Positions 9,838 through 17,595 of a stretch of 43,995 nt of DNA are shown piece by piece (within the stretch, counting starts at the first letter, position 1; each line of letters opens with the position of its first letter). Origin of the DNA: Okeania sp. SIO3I5 (GTDB lineage Bacteria > Cyanobacteriota > Cyanobacteriia > Cyanobacteriales > Microcoleaceae). Under the pieces are notes generated by a model. That model did no database searches and was not told where the DNA came from. It was given only the letters and a program-made list of their open reading frames with translations. The translations under genes were made by a program, and so were the position numbers. The stretch lies in assembly GCF_010672085.1 (NCBI RefSeq), contig NZ_JAAHHT010000029.1, positions 42,722 through 86,716 on the forward strand, given 5' to 3'.

Positions 9838-10895
9838 ATTAAATCTTTTCATCCATCCCTCTCCCTCATCCATCCCTCCTGAGCAGAAAACCACAAACAT
9901 TTTCATTTTCTAAAGCTCCTAAAAAAAATCGGCGCGTCAAAAGAATTTCTGTTGCATCTTGACAATTTTTGTGATACCGTAAAGATTAACTTGGGTTACT
10001 CGCCTATACGCATGATTTTTTATTCAACTAAATTTCCTAGCTTAGAGACAATCAAGTATTCAGGAATTTTCCCCAGAAAAAATACCAGAAAGATTTTCAT
10101 CTTGTGAAGCTTCCGCATAAATATATCTGCTGGTTTTTGCTCGATCAAATCTTTTCATTCATCCCTCCTGAGTAGAAAACCACAAACATTTTCATTTTCT
10201 AAAGCTCCTAAAAAAATCGGCGCATCAAAAGAATTTCCGTTGCATCTTGACAATTTTTGTGATATCGTAAAGATTATCTTGGGCTACTCGCCTATACGCA
10301 TGATTTTTTATTCAACTAAATTTCCTAGCTTAGAGACAATCAAGTATTCAGGAATTTTCCCAGAAGAAATACCAGAAAGATTTTCATCTTGTGAAACTTC
10401 CCAATAAACATATAGCCTTGGTGATGCGTGACTATGATTTTTCTGGCATTCTAGAAACCAGGGAAAGTATTAGATGCCAATACATACTGACATCTGTCTC
10501 GAACAAACCCGGTTTCTTATAACACGCTCCTTAGATTTCATATCAAATCCGGTTATCAAAACCACGTTTTTAAAATTCCTTTCTAAGTCTTCTGCCTTAC
10601 CTTCATAAATATTGGTTTTTTGTAAACCGGATTTAGTATCATAGCTCGGTTCACCAATGCCAAACATATATATATGCTTGTTTTTGCTTCATCAAATCTT
10701 TCCATCCATCCCTCCTAGTGTGGAAAACCACAAACTAGTGTGGAAAACCACAAACATTTTCATTTTCTGAAACTCCTAAAAAATTCGGCGCGTCAAAAGA
10801 ATTTCTGCTGCATCTTCACTTTAATTGTGATATTCTAAAGATTAACTGGAGTTACTCGCCAATATACATGATTTTTTCTTCAACTCAAACTAGCA
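9838..10895. repeat. Three copies of a ~200-310 bp segment
   Basis: Copies begin with aaatctttyccatccatccctcc-like sequence at about 9838, 10147 and 10685. They share aaaaccacaaacattttc, cggcgcgtcaaaagaatttc, ttactcgcc and catgattttttattcaac. Copies 1 and 2 are adjacent and extend through gaaagattttcatcttgtg. Copy 3 is shorter, follows about 280 bp of unrelated sequence, and has its own small duplication of ctagtgtggaaaaccacaaa. No open frame is conserved between copies, so they are taken as non-coding repeats. Confidence 0.8.
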
Positions 10896-11035
10896 TAGCC
10901 TGGCTTGCGCTAGAACTCCTTTCCGCTTTTCGGCTGTCGCCGACAAAAAGCTCTGCGACATGAAAGGTGAAGCAAATCGCTCAAGCGGTAGAAAGGAAAA
11001 TCAATCTTAAAGATACGCTTCAATAATTAATAATT

Positions 11036-11214
11036 GTAAGCATTCATTTATTAGCAGTCAGCAAGAGAGCAATAAGACCCTACTTTTAAGGAAGGAGTTT
11101 AAATGAATATAGACTTTAACAGCTTTATGTAGTAAAATTTAATTCTGACTTGATTGATACAGCTTTGAACCTACACTAAAAGCAATAGCTGATAGCTGAC
11201 GGCTGAATGCTTAC
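11036..11214 (+). repeat. Family A inverted-repeat element, copy 2
   Basis: It begins gtaagcattcatttattagc and ends gctgacggctgaatgcttac, with an AT-rich 179-bp body. It is immediately followed by a family B element at 11221, so the two repeat types are nested or adjacent here. Confidence 0.8.
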
Positions 11215-11220
11215 TAATAA

Positions 11221-11406
11221 TTACCTCTTCATTTTTAAGAATAGGGTTGCTTAAAAGGAATTTTTTTTTCTTGGTGATTGGATATGATGAGGTTTCCTCA
11301 GCATCCCACCCTACAAAAAACTTTCCTTACTGAATGCTATGGCAAACCTTAACGACTGCTTTTTTTTCCTTGAAAAGAGATGCTTTAAACCTGATTTTTT
11401 CGGTAA
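11221..11406 (-). repeat. Family B hairpin element (minus orientation)
   Basis: On the minus strand it reads ttaccgaaaaaatcaggttt, a hairpin of ctcttttcaaggaaa type, aagcagtcgtt, then ggatgctgaggaaacctc and tatccaatcaccaagaaa, matching the internal parts of the copies at 15130 and 16860. It forms the 3' flank of the hydrolase gene at 11595. Confidence 0.75.
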
Positions 11407-11594
11407 AGTAATGCTAGTAATATTTCATATCTTAAAAGATAACCATCCAAAAAGCCAAGAATATCGCAATAAAAGAGTTCTTAAACTTATACTAAACTAA
11501 ATTTATAATATACATCTAATAAAAAAATCAAACCAACTACCCTACTCTTATTCATCGATTATTTCCCCCTACTCCCTACTCCCTCTTTTCAAGA

Positions 11595-12503
11595 TTAAAT
11601 TCCTACTGGCAGAACCAAACCTTCTTTGGCCATAACTGCCATAGGAAAAGCTTCTTTGACTTTTTTTGCCATCTCATCCAAAAAATCATCACTATGAGTT
11701 GGTTCATGGTGAAAAATTACCACTCGCTTCACCCGAGCAGCTTTAGCAACTTTAATTGCTTCCTGCCAAGTTGAATGTCCCCAACCAACTTTAGGCGACT
11801 TTGGATTATGATACTCATCATCAGTGTACATAGCATCATAGATAAGTACATCAGCATCCCGTGCCAAATTAACCACACTTTCATCTAAGCGATCGGGAAA
11901 ATGCTCCGTATCAGAACAATAAACCGCACTCCGTCCATTCCATGTCACCCTATATCCCATTGCAGTATTAGGATGATTTAGAGAACCAGTTTCAATCTTA
12001 ATACCATGGAGCATCATTTTTTGGTTATGCTGAAGTTCATAAAATCTTAAGTCTGCCTGAATACCTTTGAGTGGCACAGGAGAGTTATAATGCAAGACTC
12101 TATTTATAAAATGCCCTTTCATTGACTTCCCTTCTGGAGGAGTTGCTCCATAGATGTGAAAACAATTTCCTTCAGTAAAAGCAGGAGTAAACAATGGGAA
12201 ACCTTGAATATGATCCCAATGATAATGAGTAAAAAATATATAAGCTTCTACTGGCATTTCCTGCATCAATTCTTTCCCTAGTTCTCGCATCCCAGTACCT
12301 CCATCAAATATCAAGCGCTTACCAGATATTTGCATTTCTATGCAGGAAGTATTTCCACCATATCTAACAGTATCTTTTCCAGGAGTAGGAACACTACCTC
12401 GCACTCCCCAGAATTTAACTACAAAATCATCTAGATTTTCAGAAAACTTAGCAGAGTCAATATTATCTTGGGTAGGCACAACAGAAGAAGGTCTAGTTTC
12501 CAT
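11595..12503 (-). CDS. Metallo-beta-lactamase-fold hydrolase
   Basis: A 302-residue protein with the metal-binding signature THYHWDH at residues 92-98. Further ligands are in LNHPNTAMGYR, CSDTEH, GWGHSTWQEA and VIFHHEPTH. The N-terminal FWGVRGSVPTPG and YGGNTSC motifs place it with the PhnP / phosphoribosyl cyclic phosphodiesterase-like branch of the superfamily. It is soluble, with no signal peptide. Substrate cannot be read from sequence; cyclic phosphodiester or nuclease-like activity is plausible. The start ATG lies only 10 bp after the aroC stop (12514), so it is likely cotranscribed with aroC, although a metabolic link is not evident. Confidence 0.85.
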   Translation of the reverse strand: METRPSSVVPTQDNIDSAKFSENLDDFVVKFWGVRGSVPTPGKDTVRYGGNTSCIEMQISGKRLIFDGGTGMRELGKELMQEMPVEAYIFFTHYHWDHIQGFPLFTPAFTEGNCFHIYGATPPEGKSMKGHFINRVLHYNSPVPLKGIQADLRFYELQHNQKMMLHGIKIETGSLNHPNTAMGYRVTWNGRSAVYCSDTEHFPDRLDESVVNLARDADVLIYDAMYTDDEYHNPKSPKVGWGHSTWQEAIKVAKAARVKRVVIFHHEPTHSDDFLDEMAKKVKEAFPMAVMAKEGLVLPVGI

Positions 12504-12513
12504 ATCAATTTTC

Positions 12514-13605
12514 TTACTTTAAGGTCTTACATTGTCCATGATGACGTAATAAGTGGTCACATAGTACTATAGCTACCATTGCTTCTACCATAGGCACAGC
12601 TCTAGGTAAAACGCAAGGATCATGCCTTCCCTTTGCTGCTAATAATGTCTCTTCACCTGCACGACTCACAGTACGTTGTTCTTTCCGAATTGTAGCTGTT
12701 GGTTTAAATGCTGCCCGCAATACAATATTTTCTCCGTTAGAGATGCCACCCTGTATCCCACCAGAACGGTTAGTAATTGTACGAATGTCACCTTGTTCAT
12801 CTGTATAAAATTCATCATTATGCTCGCTACCTGTAAGAGTAGTACCTGCAAAACCAGAACCAATTTCAAATCCTTTGCTTGCTGGTAAGGACATTACACC
12901 TTTAGCTAAATCTGCTTCTAGTTTATCAAATACAGGAGAACCCAAACCTTTTGGGACATTCCGAGCTATGCATTCTACCACACCTCCCACAGAATCTCCC
13001 ACATCTCGTATTTTTTCGACTAATTCAATCATTCTATCCGCACATTCAGTATCTGGACAACGAACAATATTACTTTCTACTTGTTCTATTGTTACTGTTG
13101 TTGGATCGACTATAGCCTCTAAATTTTTGATCCGCTTCACATACCCGACAATTTCTACACCGGAATATTTTTGCAGAATTTTTTTAGCGATCGCCCCTGC
13201 TGCTACTCGTCCAATTGTCTCTCTGGCCGAAGATCGTCCCCCACCTTGCCAATTTCTGATACCATATTTAGCGTCATAAGTTGCATCAGCATGAGATGGA
13301 CGATATTTAATGGCCATCTCGTCATAATCCTGGGGACGAGCATCCTTATTTCGGACTAAAATCATAATTGGCGTGCCCAAGGTTTGACCTTTAAATATGC
13401 CAGAGAGTATTTCACAAGTATCAGTTTCTTTACGGGGTGTAGTAATTTTACTTTGTCCTGGTCGCCTACGGTCTAACTCATATTGAATTTCTTTAATATC
13501 TATTTCTAGTTTTGGTGGGCAACCATCAATTACAACTCCTACTCCTCCTCCGTGTGATTCACCGAAGGTTGTTACCCGAAATAAATTTCCAAATATGTTG
13601 CCCAT
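12514..13605 (-). CDS. aroC: Chorismate synthase
   Basis: A 363-residue protein that converts 5-enolpyruvylshikimate-3-phosphate to chorismate, the last step of the shikimate pathway, using reduced FMN. Recognised by [20 protein letters not shown] at the N-terminus (His18 is the conserved active-site histidine), the RRRPGQS segment, [19 protein letters not shown] around residues 120-140, and [13 protein letters not shown] with AAFKPTATI near residues 280-310. The length is normal for the bacterial family. It is the first gene of a probable two-gene operon with the downstream hydrolase. A family B repeat lies about 90 bp upstream, leaving only a short space for the promoter. Shadow frames on the opposite strand are not genes. 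Confidence 0.97.
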   Translation of the reverse strand: MGNIFGNLFRVTTFGESHGGGVGVVIDGCPPKLEIDIKEIQYELDRRRPGQSKITTPRKETDTCEILSGIFKGQTLGTPIMILVRNKDARPQDYDEMAIKYRPSHADATYDAKYGIRNWQGGGRSSARETIGRVAAGAIAKKILQKYSGVEIVGYVKRIKNLEAIVDPTTVTIEQVESNIVRCPDTECADRMIELVEKIRDVGDSVGGVVECIARNVPKGLGSPVFDKLEADLAKGVMSLPASKGFEIGSGFAGTTLTGSEHNDEFYTDEQGDIRTITNRSGGIQGGISNGENIVLRAAFKPTATIRKEQRTVSRAGEETLLAAKGRHDPCVLPRAVPMVEAMVAIVLCDHLLRHHGQCKTLK

Positions 13606-13693
13606 TCAATTCAAACTATAAAACGTTTAATATATTATCTTAACTGGTTTTTGGTTAATCAAGTAGTCAAAACTCACCAGAGTTTTTAGATTA

Positions 13694-13817
13694 GGTCATT
13701 TCAGTTATCAGTTATCAGTTATCAGTACCTCTGCAATAAGAAGGCTTGACATAAGGAATAGTCTCTTTTTTTTATCCCTTTAAAAAGGGAGGCTTTAGAC
13801 CACAATTTTTCAGTAAA
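13694..13817 (-). repeat. Family B hairpin element (minus orientation)
   Basis: It starts ggtcatttcagttatcag with a second ttatcag and tacctctgcaataag, then atccctttaaaaagggag as the hairpin, and ends ggctttagaccacaattttt. It has the same architecture as 37013-37156 and, inverted, 25691-25808. Confidence 0.75.
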
Positions 13818-14071
13818 AGATTTTTGGTTTCTAGTTTATAGTTTTGGCATAAAAGTTTGTTACCAAATAATTCAAAATTGATATTAATAATCTAATATTT
13901 CAAGTTTCTCCTTGCCTACTTTTACCTTTTCCGAGGTAAAACTATAACATCTTTTTTATATAACTGTTCTGCTGAAGTTACCCAAAGTTAGATTTGGAGA
14001 CTGCTTCGGTGCTTGACCAAAGAATACTAACCAAAGCCTGTCATTGATTTTATCCACAAGATTAAAATTGG

Positions 14072-14441
14072 TATAAGAAACTATTTGTAAAAGGAATCTT
14101 AAATCTAAGCTTAGGGTGGATTAGGCGACAATTAGGAATCTTAATCATAGGGCAGAATCAGAATTGGAAACAAGAGATAAACTCAGGAAAAAATAACAAT
14201 CAACAATTTGTAAATATCCATCATTATCGGTTAATAGAGATGTTAACGTATAAAGCTAAATTCAAAGTAATAAAAGTAGTAATTACAGAAGTCTATTATA
14301 CATCTCAATCAAGCTGCTTTAGACGGGGATAATTTACCAAAATCTGGAGATAAAAAACCGAAATTTAGTGAAAAAATAGTAACAAGAGGGTTGTATAAAA
14401 CCAGGAAAAATAAATTATTAAATGCCGATTTCATTAATTGA
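14072..14441 (+). pseudogene. tnpB: Decayed TnpB (IS200/IS605-type OrfB) fragment
   Basis: The plus strand translates to a recognisable C-terminal half of a TnpB protein: QLGILIIGQNQNWKQEINSG, then RLIEMLTYKAKFKVIKVVIT, then EVYYTSQSS. After a frameshift at about 14321 it continues DNLPKSGDKKPKFSEKIVTR, GLYKTRKNKLLNAD and a stop at 14439-14441. In intact TnpB the same order is NKxWKQ, MLxYKA, TSxxSFLDGD, FSGKRxxRGLYK and NADxNGAYNI, with catalytic acidic residues near ITEE and NAD. Here the SFLDGD motif is broken (apparently 2 bases lost), and NADVNG has become NADFIN-stop. The N-terminal half, with RuvC-I, is missing. It is a fossil insertion, not a functional nuclease. Confidence 0.85.
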
Positions 14442-14454
14442 TAATGGATAATTG

Positions 14455-14640
14455 ATAATGGATAATTAGAGCGGATGAACGAGTTAGATAGAAATAGGAA
14501 GAGAAAATTAGAGATTAAACAAACTCTTTCATTAATGGATAATGGATAATTAGAGCAGATGAACGAGTTAGATAGAAATAGGAAGAGAAAATTAGAGATT
14601 AAACAAACTCTTTCATTATCAATTATCAATTATCAATTAT
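14455..14640. repeat. 84-bp duplication and ATTATCAATTATC-like tract
   Basis: The block ataatggataattagagcrg, atgaacgagttagatagaaa through aaactctttcatta occurs twice with an 84-bp offset (gcggatgaac at 14471, gcagatgaac at 14555). It is bounded by gataatggataatt on the left and ttatcaattatcaatt on the right, which form an inverted pair. It follows directly on the TnpB fossil. Confidence 0.75.
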
Positions 14641-14641
14641 T

Positions 14642-15129
14642 CATGTAATTTATAATTTATTTAACCAAAGAATAAAGGGTTTGCAGTTTAACCCTCTGGC
14701 GATCAATCTACTTGTGTTCAACTAAGCTTTCAGATTTTCTCGTTCAGTTTGAGTAAATTTAGTTGAGCGGTTGCTAAATTAAGGGAGGCATCTTTGCCGA
14801 ACAGGTAAATCCTATCTTTTACTTTCTTTTTCTTCAAAAAAAAGTTTATCCCACAAATATGCAACGCCCTATTTTAACAACAACATCAATCTCAACCACC
14901 AAAACCCTGTCCTTAAAGACGAGATTTGAATGTTTGAAAAAAGTATGTTTAAGCATAAGTAGTTAAAATTTTACCTTTTGTTTTTACCCTATCTCCAACT
15001 AAGCATGGTAATTTGTATTAGCAGGCATTAATTCTATGGTTATATGGGACTTCAGTTATTAAGTAATTAACACTAACCTAAGAACTTTTTCGATAATTAT
15101 TAACCAGTTCGCATGAATTATTCTTATGC
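14642..15129. other. Intergenic DNA, possible residual transposon end
   Basis: No gene is recognisable. Around 14911-14939 the sequence aaaccctgtccttaaagacg followed by agattt makes an imperfect hairpin like those found at the right ends of IS200/IS605 elements. It could be the end belonging to the TnpB fossil at 14072-14441, but the link is weak. Confidence 0.25.
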
Positions 15130-15316
15130 TTACCAAAAAATTAATAATTAAATAATTCAGGTTTAAAGCCTCCCCTTTTAAGGGGAAAAAGCGGTTGTTT
15201 GCGGAGCAGTCCGTAGGATGGGATACTGAGGAAACCTAGCCATATCCAATCAACCAAGAGAAATAAATTTTTTCCTTTTAGGGAGAGGTAATTATCCATT
15301 ATCCATTATCCATTAA
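15130..15316 (+). repeat. Family B hairpin element (plus orientation)
   Basis: It begins ttaccaaaaaattaataatt, then ttcaggtttaaagcctcccc / ttttaaggggaaaaagcgg. The interior has gtaggatgggatactgag and catatccaatcaaccaag. It ends ttagggagagg followed by three attatcc-type repeats. It contains both the short ending seen at 9375 and the interior seen at 16860. Confidence 0.8.
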
Positions 15317-15460
15317 TGAACTTTCCCCCACTCCCTCTAAGGGAACTGCGCGACATGAAAAGCGCAGCTAAACAGAACCGGACGTGAGACTTTTCGTGAC
15401 TTAAAAGGCTTATTATATTTAGCTTTAGCTAGTTTTTAAGCCAACGAGTCGCACTAACCA

Positions 15461-15592
15461 TTAATCTTCGTGTTCATCAAAGGGGTCTACTAATTCCTTG
15501 GAGGGTGGTCCAAAGGCTGTGTAAATTGAAAATCCTGTAATGGCCACAGTCATTATACCTATTGAAATACTAAGAACTGTTGCAGGTTCCAT
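15461..15592 (-). CDS. psbN: Photosystem II assembly protein PsbN
   Basis: A 43-residue protein reading [20 protein letters not shown], then [20 protein letters not shown] and HED-stop. The single N-terminal membrane helix and the GPPSKEL-DPF-EHED tail are diagnostic of PsbN. It is encoded on the minus strand, divergent from psbH, as in other cyanobacteria and chloroplasts. The family is needed for photosystem II assembly and repair rather than being a subunit of the mature complex. It starts at ATG 15592. The 87 bp between psbN and psbH must hold both promoters. Confidence 0.96.
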   Translation of the reverse strand: MEPATVLSISIGIMTVAITGFSIYTAFGPPSKELVDPFDEHED

Positions 15593-15679
15593 ATAATTCA
15601 TTAAAATTGTGAGTGTTATACATATACAATATTACAAAACATTAAAATTTTCTGCTGAAAATAGATTACATCGAAACTT
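15593..15679. promoter_or_regulatory. Divergent psbN/psbH promoter region
   Basis: An 87-bp AT-rich space separates the start codons of two divergent photosystem II genes. Candidate -10-like hexamers are present (tatacatatacaatat around 15614-15630), but the -35 boxes and transcription starts cannot be assigned from sequence alone. Confidence 0.5.
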
Positions 15680-15883
15680 ATGCCACAAAAAACTGGATTA
15701 GGAGACATCCTCAAACCCTTAAACTCAGAGTATGGTAAAGTATCTCCCGGTTGGGGAACTACACTATTAATGGCCGTTTTTATAGGCTTATTTTTTGTCT
15801 TCTTGTTAATTATTCTCCAAATCTACAACTCTTCCTTGTTGTTAGAAAATGTTGATGTAGATTGGGCCGGCCTAACTAAATAA
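15680..15883 (+). CDS. psbH: Photosystem II reaction centre protein PsbH
   Basis: A 67-residue protein beginning [20 protein letters not shown], followed by [20 protein letters not shown] as the start of its single membrane helix, and ending [14 protein letters not shown]. This is the PsbH pattern: a soluble N-terminus, the KVxPGWGTTxxM motif and one transmembrane segment. PsbH is a low-molecular-weight photosystem II subunit that helps stabilise electron flow on the acceptor side and bind bicarbonate. It is divergent from psbN and precedes tatA and pth. Confidence 0.97.
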   Translation: MPQKTGLGDILKPLNSEYGKVSPGWGTTLLMAVFIGLFFVFLLIILQIYNSSLLLENVDVDWAGLTK

Positions 15884-16147
15884 CATAGTAGTGGTGCATA
15901 GTAATGGTAGAGCTAGGGAGGGAATGCGGCAGTGGGGGAGTGGGGGAGACCTGAAGATTGAGGGTGATGATTTTTTCACCACAAAGAAACTCCAGGATAT
16001 TTGGATAAATTAGGATATGGCGTGAATACCAAGTTTACTCAATACCATTAAGCTAGCAGGATTACTAATAAAATAAATTTAGATGTTAGTTAAGGCTAAA
16101 AAGTTCACTCAAGCTGAATTTTTTAACCACTATGCACTGAAGTGATT
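15884..16147. other. Spacer between psbH and family A element
   Basis: It holds a short G-rich tract (gcagtgggggagtgggggag, about 15930-15950) and otherwise AT-rich DNA. No gene or clear terminator was found. Confidence 0.4.
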
Positions 16148-16314
16148 GTAAGTATTTAGCTACTAGCAGTCAGCTAGGCGTGCTTTTTAATTAATGAAGC
16201 AAGCATTCACTTAATTTCTACTACTTTTTTAACTAGAAAATTGAAGTAAAAAAATGACGATTTAATTTGTCAATTAAAGGGAATAAAGCTGATAGCTGAT
16301 AGCTGAATGCTTAC
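16148..16314 (+). repeat. Family A inverted-repeat element, copy 3
   Basis: It begins gtaagtatttagctactagc and ends gctgatagctgaatgcttac, 167 bp long. Its right end lies 46 bp before the tatA GTG start. An ATG inside its right terminus (16307) is in frame with tatA and extends that reading frame artificially. Confidence 0.85.
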
Positions 16315-16345
16315 AACTGATTTATATAAATTTGAAGTAAATTTT

Positions 16346-16352
16346 GAGGAGG
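16346..16352 (+). promoter_or_regulatory. Ribosome binding site deciding the tatA start
   Basis: gaggagg ends 8 bases before the GTG at 16361, an ideal Shine-Dalgarno spacing. The upstream in-frame ATG at 16307 has no such site and lies in a mobile repeat. Confidence 0.8.
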
Positions 16353-16360
16353 AAAAAAAA

Positions 16361-16633
16361 GTGAATATATTTGGTATTGGTTTGCCAGAAATGATTGTAA
16401 TTTTGGTGGTAGCTCTTTTGATATTTGGTCCGAAGAAGTTGCCAGAAATTGGTCGGAGTTTAGGGCAGGCAATAAATAGTTTTAAAGCAGGAGCTAAAGA
16501 GTTTGAGAATGAATTTAAACGGGAAGCAAGCAAGTTAGAAGAAGGAGTGAAAGTTAGTACATACGAATCGGAATCAGAACCAGAAAAAGTAGTAAATGTT
16601 TCTTCTGCAACAGATACAAACCAGAAAAGCTAA
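16361..16633 (+). CDS. tatA: Twin-arginine translocase subunit TatA/E
   Basis: A 90-residue protein starting at GTG: (M)NIFGIGLPEMIVILVVALL, then IFGPKKLPEIGRSLGQAINS, then an amphipathic FKAGAKEFENEF helix and an acidic unstructured tail. One N-terminal membrane helix, the FGPKKLPEIGRSLG hinge and the amphipathic helix are diagnostic of TatA. TatA forms the pore of the twin-arginine export pathway in thylakoid and plasma membranes. The longer frame from ATG 16307 would add 18 residues encoded partly by a repeat and lacks a binding site, so the GTG start is preferred. TatA lying close to psbH and pth is a usual cyanobacterial order, here interrupted by an IscB element. Confidence 0.93.
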   Translation: MNIFGIGLPEMIVILVVALLIFGPKKLPEIGRSLGQAINSFKAGAKEFENEFKREASKLEEGVKVSTYESESEPEKVVNVSSATDTNQKS

Positions 16634-16859
16634 TTGGGAAGTTAAACTAGATAAAAAATTAACTGTAAGTATTCCGTGGTTAGAAAGCATCTTACAGAGA
16701 AACTGCCTTATTAGGTATTAGGTTTATTGTATTTAAAGGAGGAATTACCATATTCCTGATTTGAAAGAATTATCCTGATTTGAAAGAATTAAAAGTATGA
16801 ATAAAAGCCGAGCACTTAACCTTATACGATTTCTGTGTAACAATGCACTTAAATAATTA
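16634..16859. other. Spacer after tatA
   Basis: The only structure is a direct repeat of tcctgatttgaaagaatta at about 16754 and 16772. No gene was found. Confidence 0.35.
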
Positions 16860-17064
16860 TTACTAAAAAATCAGGTCTCTTGCTTCCCCCTTTTCAGAGG
16901 GTTAAAAAGCGGTCGTTAACGTTTGCAATAGCATTCCGTAAGGAAAGTTTACCGTAGGGTTAGATGGATGAATTAACTAACCATATCCAATCGACCAAGA
17001 GAAAATCAATTTTCTTATTTTAATCCGAATCCTTGACTTGGAGGTAATGATAACTGAAATGACC
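16860..17064 (+). repeat. Family B hairpin element (plus orientation)
   Basis: It begins ttactaaaaaatcaggtctc, with a hairpin around cttcccccttttcagagggt and aaaaagcggtcgttaac. The interior has gcattccgtaaggaaagttt and accatatccaatcgacca. It ends gaggtaatgataactgaaat, followed by gacc. It joins the left half of the 15130 type to the ctgataactgaaatgacc right end of the 25691 type. Confidence 0.75.
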
Positions 17065-17119
17065 AAGACCTGAATTTTGCTGATAACTATTATCTTTTAT
17101 TAAGTACAACTTCATGGAG

Positions 17120-17304
17120 AAATGGTATTAGCAGTATCTAGAACCACATCGACAATTTTCTGACTGTAAATTGTATGGGTTGACAACTCAAGCTTGTCGT
17201 TTTTATGCTTCAATTTATGGCTTGAAAATGTAGTATAAATTAAAGAAATACTTATTTCATTTATTAAAAAGCTGAGAGCTAACCGCTAATAGCTGAATGC
17301 TTAC
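17120..17304 (-). repeat. Family A inverted-repeat element, copy 4 (inverted)
   Basis: On the minus strand it reads gtaagcattcagctattagc from 17304, then gagttgtcaacccatacaat in the middle, matching copy 1 (3901-4193) through most of its length. The distal end is degenerate (ggtattagcagt at about 17123). It lies just upstream of the HEARO/omega-RNA. Confidence 0.75.
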
Positions 17305-17361
17305 AATTAACCTGAGCCAATCTAGAAGATTATTGTAGTTTTGATTTTAAAGGAAATGAAA

Positions 17362-17412
17362 GACTAACCACAAATCTAACCAAAACGCTTATTTGTGTTT
17401 AAATGGTTAGTC
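17362..17412. repeat. Inverted repeat at probable left boundary of IscB element
   Basis: gactaaccacaaat (17362-17375) pairs with atttgtg and ggttagtc (17390-17412, interrupted by ttaaat). Hairpins at element ends are typical of IS200/IS605-like transposons. The boundary itself is inferred. Confidence 0.45.
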
Positions 17413-17595
17413 CAGCCCACTTTTTTCAAGTAGACGTTATTTTAGTCACAATACGTCGGGATGCGTGGCCAGTTCCGACCCCTATTGTTCGGTATTAAAC
17501 AGGCAAAGAGATTTGAAAAGCTAGTGTGCCGAACCTCTCAAGCTTAAATAACCGGGCGAGGCCAACTTAACACTCTTTGTAGGAGGGACGCAACA
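17400..17595 (+). ncRNA. HEARO / IscB omega-RNA
   Basis: The approximately 190 bases before the iscB start are GC-richer than surroundings and carry the hallmark order of HEARO RNAs: gtggccagttccgaccccta, ggtattaaacaggcaaagag, gtgccgaacctctcaagctt, aaataaccgggcgaggccaa, then cttaacactctttgtaggag just before the ORF. Potential pairings include gacgt (17433) with acgtc (17453) and a multi-branched pseudoknot-like core around ggcgaggcc. In the family this RNA guides IscB, with the guide segment at the 5' end and the scaffold overlapping the ORF leader. The exact 5' end and guide are not determinable here; the guide would be expected at or upstream of about 17400. The ribosome binding site of iscB (aggagg, 17581-17586) lies in the RNA's 3' end. 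Confidence 0.85.

Noticed and set aside
10470-10667. 65-codon minus-strand frame
   Set aside because: Short, low-quality composition and no binding site; lies between repeated segments.
10904-10985. GC-rich patch as a possible tRNA
   Set aside because: It contains a hairpin (tttttcggctgtcgccgac) but no cloverleaf, anticodon loop or T-arm consensus.
12666-13359. Several 60-134 codon frames opposite or inside aroC
   Set aside because: Shadow frames of the strongly supported chorismate synthase.
14309-14629. 106-codon minus-strand frame with repeated segments
   Set aside because: Antisense to the TnpB fossil and to an 84-bp duplication, which explains its internal repetition.
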